Assembly (NCBI GenBank): GCA_026392415.1
Contig: JAPLCC010000017.1
Span: forward strand, 1-64,000
Source: Propionibacteriales bacterium
Lineage (GTDB): Bacteria > Actinomycetota > Actinomycetes > Propionibacteriales > Nocardioidaceae
Direction of reading: 5' to 3'
DNA length: 64,000 nt
Shown here: positions 24,888 through 32,300 of the stretch, in pieces
Layout of the letters: the number at the start of each line of letters is the position of its first letter
Position numbering within the stretch: position 1 is the stretch's first letter
The notes under the pieces: generated by a model
Told to the model about the DNA's origin: nothing
The model's database searches: none
The model's input: the letters and a program-made list of their open reading frames with translations, nothing else
Position numbers and translations under genes: made by a program

Positions 24888-26399
24888 GTGGACCTGAACT
24901 TCGAGCGCAAGCGATACGCGCGCCACGTTCCCGTGCTTTACGACCCGATCTCGGGCTCGCGTCCGCTGCGAATTCTGTTCGATGAGACCTCAACAGCAGA
25001 CTGGCGCGCCGGCAACAGCGAAGCGTCGGCTCTTCTTCGAAGTCTCGCGAAGGCCGGCGCTATCGAGTCGTTGAACTACTCCGATGATGGCCCGCCAGCC
25101 ACCGCACTGCGTCTGCCAAGTCTGCATAACGATGGTGCGGTAGCCGGTTGGGCTCTTGCGGCGCGAGTCGACGATCCTTCGCGTCCTCAGTTGTCGCACG
25201 AAGTCACGTACGCCATCGGTGACTCGATCCGACTATCGGCGATATCGGGAGACGTTGGCCGGGCCGATCGGGTTCAGAGCGATCGAACCTACAGTCATCT
25301 TTCCGAGGAGGACGCCGCGCGCGAGCGCGGTCTAGCATCGGTCGCATACGGCACGGCGCTCGCGGTTAAAGCCGATTTGCTGGTGACCACTCGCCCGTTC
25401 CTGACGCGCAACCTCTGGTTCTCCGGCCAGGGCACGGTCAGTGCCTCCCCTGAGGTGGCAATCGCACTAATTGGGCAGTTTTTGCGGTCCCGCTCAGACT
25501 TCCTAGTCCGGCTGCCTAACCTTCCCAGTCAGTCGGTGCTCGCGCGCACCGGGAAGGGCACCTTTTACTGGATTGCCGCCCGCGCATTGTTGCCGTCAGG
25601 CTGGAGTTGGCAGGACCAGTGCCGAGTGCATGATGAGGTTGACGGAAGCGCGGATCTAGGGACGCTAGCGTTATCGGTGTTCCAGAGAGTTTCAAGGTGC
25701 TTGGTCGCGAGGGACTCGGCCCGGTGGCTGGACTACATGCCGGCGACCAACGACGTGATTGACGACCTGATGTCGACGCTCGACGTGATTCTCGTGAACC
25801 TCGTCGGCGCTTACGATGCGGTTGCTCGGGTAGCCAACAAACTCCTCGCAATCGACGCTCGCGGCAATCAGGTTGGTTGGCAGAAGTCAGGCTGGCTGGA
25901 TCAGGTCCGAAGGCGATCGGCCCTGCTAGCCGCCATCATTGAACGTGGCACGCCCGAGGCCGACTTATTTGAGGTACTTCGACTCCTGCGTAACACCGTT
26001 CACGAGGTGCCCCTCCAACCGCTTGGCCAGATCTCATCCTGGGGGGAGATTGCTTCCGGCGGTACCGCAATGCGTCTGCCTCGGCGGGACTCTCAACGGA
26101 TAGTCGAGATCCTCAATCGGCGTGGCTGGTCCGACACGTTTGGGCTCGATGACTGGGACGAAGCCGGCGTTTTGATTTCCCCCATTCGAGTGATTGAGCA
26201 CCTGATCCCGGCTGCGGTGAGGACGCTAAATCAGATGATGGCAGTGCAACTGATTAGTCCGACTTCGGCAGAGACGTCCCTTGGTGCAGTCGCCTTTAGG
26301 GGGGACCCGACTCATGAGTTGTTCTCACCGCGAGTGCAACAGGACGTCCTGATGCAGTTCGGACTCGATGTCATAACGCTCCGTGGCGCCCGGTTGTGA
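24888..26399 (+). CDS. Uncharacterised 503-aa protein in defence island (HEPN-like motif possible)
   Basis: 503 residues, soluble, no signal peptide. I do not recognise the family. The start is a GTG at 24888 (MDLNFERKRYARHVPVLYD) without a clear ribosome binding site. Visible features are a mixed alpha/beta N-terminal half with TTRPFLTRNLWF, and a helical C-terminal half containing DLFEVLRLLRNTVHEVPLQP. The RLLRNTVH string resembles the R-x4-6-H motif of HEPN proteins, which are often RNases in defence systems (weak inference). It stands alone between the integrase relic and the convergent NACHT gene. Confidence 0.55.
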   Translation: MDLNFERKRYARHVPVLYDPISGSRPLRILFDETSTADWRAGNSEASALLRSLAKAGAIESLNYSDDGPPATALRLPSLHNDGAVAGWALAARVDDPSRPQLSHEVTYAIGDSIRLSAISGDVGRADRVQSDRTYSHLSEEDAARERGLASVAYGTALAVKADLLVTTRPFLTRNLWFSGQGTVSASPEVAIALIGQFLRSRSDFLVRLPNLPSQSVLARTGKGTFYWIAARALLPSGWSWQDQCRVHDEVDGSADLGTLALSVFQRVSRCLVARDSARWLDYMPATNDVIDDLMSTLDVILVNLVGAYDAVARVANKLLAIDARGNQVGWQKSGWLDQVRRRSALLAAIIERGTPEADLFEVLRLLRNTVHEVPLQPLGQISSWGEIASGGTAMRLPRRDSQRIVEILNRRGWSDTFGLDDWDEAGVLISPIRVIEHLIPAAVRTLNQMMAVQLISPTSAETSLGAVAFRGDPTHELFSPRVQQDVLMQFGLDVITLRGARL

Positions 26400-26612
26400 A
26401 GTGGTGATTGGCATGCCGAAGCGAGAAGGAGTCACCGGTCGAAGCGAAGCAGCGCCCCCTCGGTTGCCGTGCCCGGCGCAGCCAGGTCCAATCGGGCGGC
26501 AACTACGGGGCCGCATGGCGCACGCGGGAATCTCCTAGCTTGCCGTGCCGGGACCGCGCACAGGACGGTGGTGCGACACGGCGGATCACCCACAACTGAC
26601 GGGTCCCATCAC
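26400..26612. other. Convergent intergenic region
   Basis: 213 bp between the unassigned 503-aa gene and the NACHT gene, which converge here. No ORF or clear terminator hairpin recognised. Confidence 0.3.
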
Positions 26613-29555
26613 CTACTGGAGTTGCGGGAACGTCCCGGTGCCGAGGCCGAGGCTCTTTAGGTCGTCCCAGAGCCAGCGTGCCGCGATGCTGGATGCTGGC
26701 CTGCGGTTGGACATGTCGTCTGCGCCTGTGCCTGTCCACCCGAGACTGCCGGTCGGTTCGCGGTTCTGCTGGGCGAGCCAGGAACGAATAGTCTCAAGAG
26801 TCGCGGTGTGGCGCTCCAGATCCGCCGACTGGTCGCCGTCGGCGGCCGTAACCACGGCCCTTCCCGACGTAGACCATGTGGCCTCGGGCCCAGTAGGAGC
26901 GATCGTCGGCATGAGGGCCATCGGCACCCGCATCGCGACCAAACTCGGCCGGTTGCCAAGCGGCCCGAGACGGCCCTCGTGCTGCCGAAGTTCCAGGATG
27001 ACACCGAACGGGGCGAGCGCTGAATTCGGCATAGACCAAGCGAGGCGGGCGAACGAGTGAGCGAGTGCGTCGTCGTACGCCTCACACGCGCGCCCGTACA
27101 CCTCAACCTCGAACTCCATGAGCCGCTGTGGCGAGTATAAGTTCCAGACCCAGCCGCCGCTCGGCGTCTCCACGTCCGTATCCGGCAGATGTGAAACGAC
27201 CTGGGCCGCTCCCGTTGCGTCGATCCACGCGACGAGATCCTCGAACTCCCCACCTGAGTACGTCGGCGAGACCGTGAGTGAGATCTGTGCATCGCGGTCT
27301 CGTTCAACTGCATCGAATATCTCCGCGGCCCTTGCTCGCACGTCGTTCGAGGGGAGTTCACCGTGGAACAGGGAGCCGCGGTTGACGAGACGTCGAGCAA
27401 GGTCGTAGCGCCTCTCTTGTGCCCAGATCCCGTCGGGGGCGCCAAGGAACGGGTCGCGGGACAACTTCTGGAGGGTTGCCTTGGCGATCATGTTCCGCAC
27501 CATGGTCCACGGCCAGGCATCACCCTCAGGTGCACCACCGCTGATCCAAGGCAGCCAGTCCGACGCCCGGTCAGGCAAGGGCGCCAGCGGGTGGACCCCC
27601 TGCGGAACCTCGGTTACGTAGTCGGCGGCCGTCGGAGCAGTGCTGATGGCCACGTTGAGGCGGTGTCCGGACACAGTGACGCCCAATCCGACCGGGCCGG
27701 CAGCAAACGGAAACGGCAGGACGCCGTCCGCTAGAGGGCCTAGGGAGTCGGCCCAGTTGCGCAGTGCTGTGAGGAGGCGGGCTCCACTCGTACCGGCGTC
27801 GAGGTTCTCGTCGTCCTCGGTGCGCCAGTCTCGGTGCCCGTTGAAAGCCTCTTTGATGATCCAGGCGGCCGCACCGGGATTCCCGGCAACCCATGACCCC
27901 AACAGCAAATCCACCGTCGCTGCGGACGGTGCGCTCAGCGCGGCTACAGCCGCGGCCCACCGCCACCTGTTGAAGCTGAAGGCGTCGGCTACAACCTCCG
28001 CCGGCGGGACGTCGCCAGCGAGGATCGCCTGTGCCGCGAACCAGTGGTTGAAGATAGGCAGGGAGAACGAGATTGAACCGTCGGGGCCGTCGGCGACCAG
28101 CCTGCTCGATCGTGCGATCTGGCGGTCGCTGAACGACAGGCCATCTGCGCTCGTTCTCGTGAGTGCGACGGCGAGCCTTTCTAGGACCGCCCGAGTCTCG
28201 CCTGAGGTCACGGCCGATCGCTCGGTTCCCGTCGCCAGCGCGTTCTCGACCAGGCTCCGAATCAGGTCTGCCTCCCCGCGTGGAGTTTCGTCCCGGCCCA
28301 GCATGGATCCCGCCGCGAGGGCGAAGAATGGCCTTGTCACCGTCGTCCGCATGTCTGTCGTCCAACGCCAAGTGGCGAGCGACTTGCCACTGGCCAACTC
28401 AACGAGCTTGAGTGCCTCAGCCTCAGCCAGAAGTGGCGCCGTTGCCTCCTCAGCCGACGTCGGGGACAGGATGCCCGGTCGAGCCGTGAGCAGAACTCGG
28501 ACGTTGGGATATGTCTTGGCCAGGGTGCGGGCGGACTCCAGCAGAGCCTGCGCTGCCGCGGGATTGGTCTCGTCTAGTCCGTCAACAGCGATTGAGGCGC
28601 CTCGTCCGTGGCGCCAGGTGGGCCCGAGTTGCCCTTCAACGGCCCCTTCGAGTGTCTGGCCGGGCAAGTCTCGGGCGCTCAGCCACACCGGGAAAGGAGC
28701 AGCGTCACTTGCGGTGAGATTCTCGATCCCCGCTCGATGCCAGGCTTCCGCGGTCTCTGACTTCCCAGATCCGAAGTCGCCCAGAAGCACCATGACTCCG
28801 CCGGTCTGGACAGGCAGGACGTCGATCCGGTCGAAGTGTGACGCCAAGGCAGTCTCGTCGAGCTGGAACACCTGCAGGCGGACCGCCCGGCGAGCGCGAG
28901 ACCTCTGCTGGAGAACCGTAGCGAGGTCATCAGAACTCAACGCAGCGCCGGGCCCCACGAGTTGGAGGAGGCTGTCCCGGGCGCTGACATTGCGCTGCTG
29001 CGCCCATCTCTCGGTCAGTTCGGTCCGATCGCCATCGCCGAGCGCTGCCGCAATCGCCGGGTAAGTGAGTTCAACCAGTCGCAGCGAACGCGACAGGTGG
29101 TCACTCGTTGAGGTCCAGTTCGTCGAGGCCGCTGCCATGGCTTCGTCGAGGCGCTTCGCTAGCGGGCCGTGAGCTTCCTCGACCGGGCTAGCGAGTTCCT
29201 CCGGGGTGATGGTCTTGAGCCATTGTCTGTAGGTCCGCCACCGGCATGAGAAGTCGACCCTCTTGCGGACACGCCACCACACGACCCACCGAAAGGACAT
29301 CTTGCGGGCAAGTGCCCGTCCCGCGGGTGCGGCCAAACCTCCAAGGAGGCGCCCGCCGCCAGCAGCAAGGGCGGGGCCTTCCAATCCGCTCACAGTGACC
29401 CCATTCTTGAAGGCTAGTATCTCGGCCCGGTCTAGCGTCCGGGTTGCGGCATCCGCCGCGTGTCGCCAGCCTCGCGCTACATCGGAGCTCCGGCTAGGAA
29501 CCGGGAATCGCCATTGTCGTGTTCTTGCGGATTGGCCGCCCGCGGCAAGAGTCAT
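26613..29555 (-). CDS. NACHT/STAND-type NTPase
   Basis: About 980 residues from an ATG at 29553-29555. The P-loop is GDFGSGKS at about 259-266 and the Walker B block SIAVDGLDET at about 320-329 shows the NACHT-style DGLDE. A winged-helix-like and long helical C-terminal sensor region follow. Bacterial NACHT proteins are known phage defence switches. The N-terminal 250 residues are basic and include WVVWWRVRKRVDF; no known effector domain recognised. The frame stays open to 29951 but that part overlaps the divergent jetA promoter and start and is not protein-like. Exact start uncertain. Confidence 0.65.
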   Translation of the reverse strand: MTLAAGGQSARTRQWRFPVPSRSSDVARGWRHAADAATRTLDRAEILAFKNGVTVSGLEGPALAAGGGRLLGGLAAPAGRALARKMSFRWVVWWRVRKRVDFSCRWRTYRQWLKTITPEELASPVEEAHGPLAKRLDEAMAAASTNWTSTSDHLSRSLRLVELTYPAIAAALGDGDRTELTERWAQQRNVSARDSLLQLVGPGAALSSDDLATVLQQRSRARRAVRLQVFQLDETALASHFDRIDVLPVQTGGVMVLLGDFGSGKSETAEAWHRAGIENLTASDAAPFPVWLSARDLPGQTLEGAVEGQLGPTWRHGRGASIAVDGLDETNPAAAQALLESARTLAKTYPNVRVLLTARPGILSPTSAEEATAPLLAEAEALKLVELASGKSLATWRWTTDMRTTVTRPFFALAAGSMLGRDETPRGEADLIRSLVENALATGTERSAVTSGETRAVLERLAVALTRTSADGLSFSDRQIARSSRLVADGPDGSISFSLPIFNHWFAAQAILAGDVPPAEVVADAFSFNRWRWAAAVAALSAPSAATVDLLLGSWVAGNPGAAAWIIKEAFNGHRDWRTEDDENLDAGTSGARLLTALRNWADSLGPLADGVLPFPFAAGPVGLGVTVSGHRLNVAISTAPTAADYVTEVPQGVHPLAPLPDRASDWLPWISGGAPEGDAWPWTMVRNMIAKATLQKLSRDPFLGAPDGIWAQERRYDLARRLVNRGSLFHGELPSNDVRARAAEIFDAVERDRDAQISLTVSPTYSGGEFEDLVAWIDATGAAQVVSHLPDTDVETPSGGWVWNLYSPQRLMEFEVEVYGRACEAYDDALAHSFARLAWSMPNSALAPFGVILELRQHEGRLGPLGNRPSLVAMRVPMALMPTIAPTGPEATWSTSGRAVVTAADGDQSADLERHTATLETIRSWLAQQNREPTGSLGWTGTGADDMSNRRPASSIAARWLWDDLKSLGLGTGTFPQLQ

Positions 29556-29718
29556 CGCCGCCGTGTCGATCTTGGCGGATCGACCGCCGCTGCATTCTGG
29601 GCGGTTTGCCCTACGTCGTAGGCCCGGTCGCGTCGGATGGTCGAACCTCGCCAACTCGCCGTCGTACCCCTCTGGAATGCTGACCCTCCGGTCAGAACGC
29701 CAGGGAGGCACGACAGCA

Positions 29719-31209
29719 GTGAGCGACATCGCGGGGGAGTTGGCGCGGGTCAAGGGTGCGTTCGCGCAGCCGACCCTGACGCTGCTCCACCAGCGGCAGG
29801 CGCCGGTGGTGATCACGATCTTCCGGGCGGCGTTCGGGCGGAACAACAAGCCGATACCTACCGCTCGGCTGCACAGCCAGGTGGAGGAGCACCTCGCCGC
29901 GATCCGTACTGCGGGGGAGAGCGACGTACCGGCGGGCAGTGGGCGGGACATCTGTCAGCGGTGGATGCGGGGGCAGTGGTTGGTGCGGTCGCTCGACGAG
30001 GTCGGCGATGAGGTCTACACGCTCACCTCGCACGCCCAGCAGGCGCTCGAGTTGGTCAAGTCGATGACCCGCGACCGGGCGACGCTTAGTGAGCACCGGA
30101 TCGCGACCATCCTCGGCACAGTGCGGCGGTTCAACTCCGAGGCGAACCCGGACCGCGGGGCGCGGGTCACCCTGCTCAACGAGGAGATCGCGCGGCTCAA
30201 GGCCGAGCGGGACCGGTTGGTCGACGGGGCGGAGATGGTCAGCGCCACCGAGGACTACATGCTCGAGGGGTACACCGAGCTCCTCTCCCTGATCTCCGCG
30301 CTGCCCAGTGACTTCGCCCGTGTCGAGGAGCGGTTCGCGACGATCCGCGGCGAGATCCTGGCCGCGTTCCGGGCTGAGGACCGGCCGGCTGGTGAGGTCA
30401 TCGACGACTACCTCGCCCGTGCCGACGCCCTTATGACCGCCACCCATGAGGGCCGGGCGTTCGAAGGGGCGTTCGCGCTGCTGCGTGACGACGCGCTCGT
30501 CACCCAGCTGCGCGAAGACCTCACCGCACTGCTCGACCACCCGTTGTCCGACGGGATCCTCGGCGACGCCGACCGCGCCGAACTGCGGGGGACCGTTCGA
30601 CTGGTGCGCGACGGGCTGGACCGGGTGCTCGCCCAGCGGTCGCGGGTGACCGCGACGCTGCGGGAGTACATCGTGTCCCACGACGCCGCGCGCGACCGCG
30701 AGCTCGAGCAGACCCTGCGGCAGGTCGAGTCCGAGCTGATGGGGTGGATGGCGACCACCGGGCCGCGGGCGACCCACGACGTCTCGCTCTTGCCGTTGCG
30801 GACGAACCTGGACCACTTGCGGGAGCGGTTCTATGACCCGGCGGACGACGTACTGCCGGAGCGGCTGGGTGTGGCGGAGGTCGACGACGGGCCTTCCTTG
30901 TCCCTCGCTGAGTTGATGGCGCAGGGTGGGCCGCAGCTCTCGACTCTGCGGCAGCGGTTGTCGGATGCGCTGGGTGCGCTGTTGCCGGCTGGGTCGTTGG
31001 GTGAGCTGTTCGACGGGCTCGAGCCGTCGCTGCGTCGGCCGGTGGAGATCTTCGGGCTGCTGCACCTGGCGGCTGACCATGCATGGGAGACCGAGGACGT
31101 GGCGGAGGAGTTTGCTGCCGTACGACCGGATGGGTCGCGGCGGAGGTTCTTGGTGCCGCGGATGGCGATTCCTGACCCTGATTTGGCTGAGAGTGAGTTG
31201 CGGGCGTGA
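29719..31209 (+). CDS. jetA: Wadjet/Mks subunit JetA (DUF3375, MksF-like kleisin)
   Basis: 496 residues, the expected size for DUF3375 proteins. In Wadjet, JetA is the kleisin that joins the SMC-like JetC dimer and JetB to recognise and extrude circular plasmid DNA. Seen are the winged-helix-like start (TLLHQRQAPVVITIFRAAFG), central helical repeats, and a C-terminal region rich in helices. The GTG at 29719 is preceded by GGGAGG with about 10 nt spacing. The stop overlaps jetB as GTGA. The frame is open upstream through the promoter but is not family-like there. Confidence 0.85.
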   Translation: MSDIAGELARVKGAFAQPTLTLLHQRQAPVVITIFRAAFGRNNKPIPTARLHSQVEEHLAAIRTAGESDVPAGSGRDICQRWMRGQWLVRSLDEVGDEVYTLTSHAQQALELVKSMTRDRATLSEHRIATILGTVRRFNSEANPDRGARVTLLNEEIARLKAERDRLVDGAEMVSATEDYMLEGYTELLSLISALPSDFARVEERFATIRGEILAAFRAEDRPAGEVIDDYLARADALMTATHEGRAFEGAFALLRDDALVTQLREDLTALLDHPLSDGILGDADRAELRGTVRLVRDGLDRVLAQRSRVTATLREYIVSHDAARDRELEQTLRQVESELMGWMATTGPRATHDVSLLPLRTNLDHLRERFYDPADDVLPERLGVAEVDDGPSLSLAELMAQGGPQLSTLRQRLSDALGALLPAGSLGELFDGLEPSLRRPVEIFGLLHLAADHAWETEDVAEEFAAVRPDGSRRRFLVPRMAIPDPDLAESELRA

Positions 31210-32300
31210 GTTCGGAAGTTGATGTGGATGGTCTCGAGACGGCCGCGGGCGGCCTCCTCGACCAACGGGGAGACGCTGCGGACGGCCTCGGGGACCAGCG
31301 GGAGGGTTTCGGGGGTCTCGAGACGGCCGCGGGCGGCCTCCTCGACCAACGGGGGGACGGGCGTCTCGATACGTCCTCGCCTGGCGGCTCGGACTACTCG
31401 ACGAACCTGGGGGACGGGGGCGGCTCGGACTACTCGACGAGCCTGGGGGACGGGGGTCTCGAGACGGGCCGTGAGACGGCCCTCCTCGACCAACGCTTCG
31501 AGGACGACTCGGTTTCTCTGTTTGAGGGGGATGAGGGTGGGCTGGAGTACGGGCAGCGGCATGCGCTCGTGACGCTGCTCAAGCAGCGGTTCATCAGTGC
31601 GCGCACGCACCCGCGGGACTGGCAGGTGCTGGTCGAGAACGAGCGGGTGCTGCGGTCGCGGCTCAACGACCTCTTCCTCGACCTTGCCATCGACCGCGGC
31701 CGTGAGGTGGCGTGGAAGCGGCAGGCGGTCTCGGAGACGGCCAGCCGGTTCCCGACGCTGTTGTACGACGCTGCCTGGTCGCGGGAGGAGACGTTGGTGC
31801 TCGTACACCTGCGGGACCGGTTGCGGGCCGGGGTGGCGAGTGGGGACGTGCGGGTGTTCATCGACCGGGAGGACATCGTCGACTACATCGCAACGTTCCG
31901 GCCGGCGCATGCGACGGATGAGGCCGGGGATGAGAAGCGGGCTCGGAATGCGGTGGCTTCGGTGGTGAAGTCTGGGTTGCTGATTGGTGCGGTCGGGGAC
32001 GACCGGTACGAGATCAGTGAGGCTGTGGAGCCTTTGCTGCCGTTGGAGCTCTTGGCTGAGTTGCTGGAGGCGTTGCGGGCGGCGAATGGGACTGAGGTTG
32101 TGGTGGAGGACGAGGCGGATCTGTTTGAGGAGGGGTGTCTCGATACGTCCTCGCCTGGCGGCTCGGACTACTCGACGAACCTGACCGACGGGGGTCTCGA
32201 GACGGTTGCTGGCGCAACCTCCTCGCCCTCCGGGGGTGGCGGGGGTCTCGAGACGGTTGCTGGCGCAACCTCCTCGACCAACGATGGGGGCGAAGCGTGA
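31206..32300 (+). CDS. jetB: Wadjet/Mks subunit JetB (DUF4194, MksE-like) with repeat-derived ends
   Basis: 364 residues. The DUF4194 core spans about residues 100-310 (YGQRHALVTLLKQRFISART, DREDIVDYIATFRP). JetB is the small KITE-type subunit of the SMC complex. Residues 9-98 and about 311-364 are instead read from tandem copies of an interspersed palindromic repeat, giving GLETAAGGLLDQRG and RLDTSSPGGSDYSTNL segments. Family members usually lack such ends and are about 200-250 residues. The reading frame is kept throughout. Both ends overlap their neighbours as GTGA. Whether the extensions are harmless linkers is unknown. Confidence 0.8.
   Translation: MSSEVDVDGLETAAGGLLDQRGDAADGLGDQREGFGGLETAAGGLLDQRGDGRLDTSSPGGSDYSTNLGDGGGSDYSTSLGDGGLETGRETALLDQRFEDDSVSLFEGDEGGLEYGQRHALVTLLKQRFISARTHPRDWQVLVENERVLRSRLNDLFLDLAIDRGREVAWKRQAVSETASRFPTLLYDAAWSREETLVLVHLRDRLRAGVASGDVRVFIDREDIVDYIATFRPAHATDEAGDEKRARNAVASVVKSGLLIGAVGDDRYEISEAVEPLLPLELLAELLEALRAANGTEVVVEDEADLFEEGCLDTSSPGGSDYSTNLTDGGLETVAGATSSPSGGGGGLETVAGATSSTNDGGEA
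31231..31270 (+). repeat. Interspersed palindromic repeat, type A, copy 1 (in jetB)
   Basis: Begins GTCTCGAGACGG, has a GGCCGC-GGGC-GGCC stem-loop, and ends CTCCTCGACCAACG. Read in frame as GLETAAGGLLDQRG. Confidence 0.75.
31315..31350 (+). repeat. Interspersed palindromic repeat, type A, copy 2 (in jetB)
   Basis: Almost identical to copy 1 over its whole length and in the same reading frame. Confidence 0.75.
31363..31408 (+). repeat. Interspersed palindromic repeat, type B, copy 3 (in jetB)
   Basis: Begins GTCTCGATACG and ends CTACTCGACGAACC, with a CGCCTGGCGGC centre. Read as RLDTSSPGGSDYSTNL. A truncated right half (CTCGGACTACTCGACGAG) follows at about 31421-31446. Confidence 0.75.
31456..31495 (+). 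repeat. Interspersed palindromic repeat, type A, copy 5 (in jetB)
   Basis: GTCTCGAGACGGGCCG ... CGGCCCTCCTCGACCAACG; last copy of the N-terminal cluster, just before the DUF4194 core. Confidence 0.7.
32137..32183 (+). repeat. Interspersed palindromic repeat, type B, copy 6 (jetB 3' end)
   Basis: Near-identical to copy 3, read as CLDTSSPGGSDYSTNL near the JetB C-terminus. Confidence 0.75.
32194..32231 (+). repeat. Interspersed palindromic repeat, type A variant, copy 7 (jetB 3' end)
   Basis: GTCTCGAGACGGTTGC then a TGGC loop and GCAACCTCCTCG. The stem differs from copies 1-2 (GGTTGC/GCAACC instead of GGCCGC/GCGGCC-like) but stays paired, a compensatory change. Confidence 0.75.
32245..32283 (+). 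repeat. Interspersed palindromic repeat, type A variant, copy 8 (jetB 3' end)
   Basis: Same GGTTGC/GCAACC stem as copy 7 with the full CTCCTCGACCAACG end. Ends 15 bp before the jetB stop. Confidence 0.75.

Noticed and set aside
29556..29951. Longer N-terminus for the NACHT protein
   Set aside because: Overlaps the jetA promoter and first codons and looks non-protein-like.
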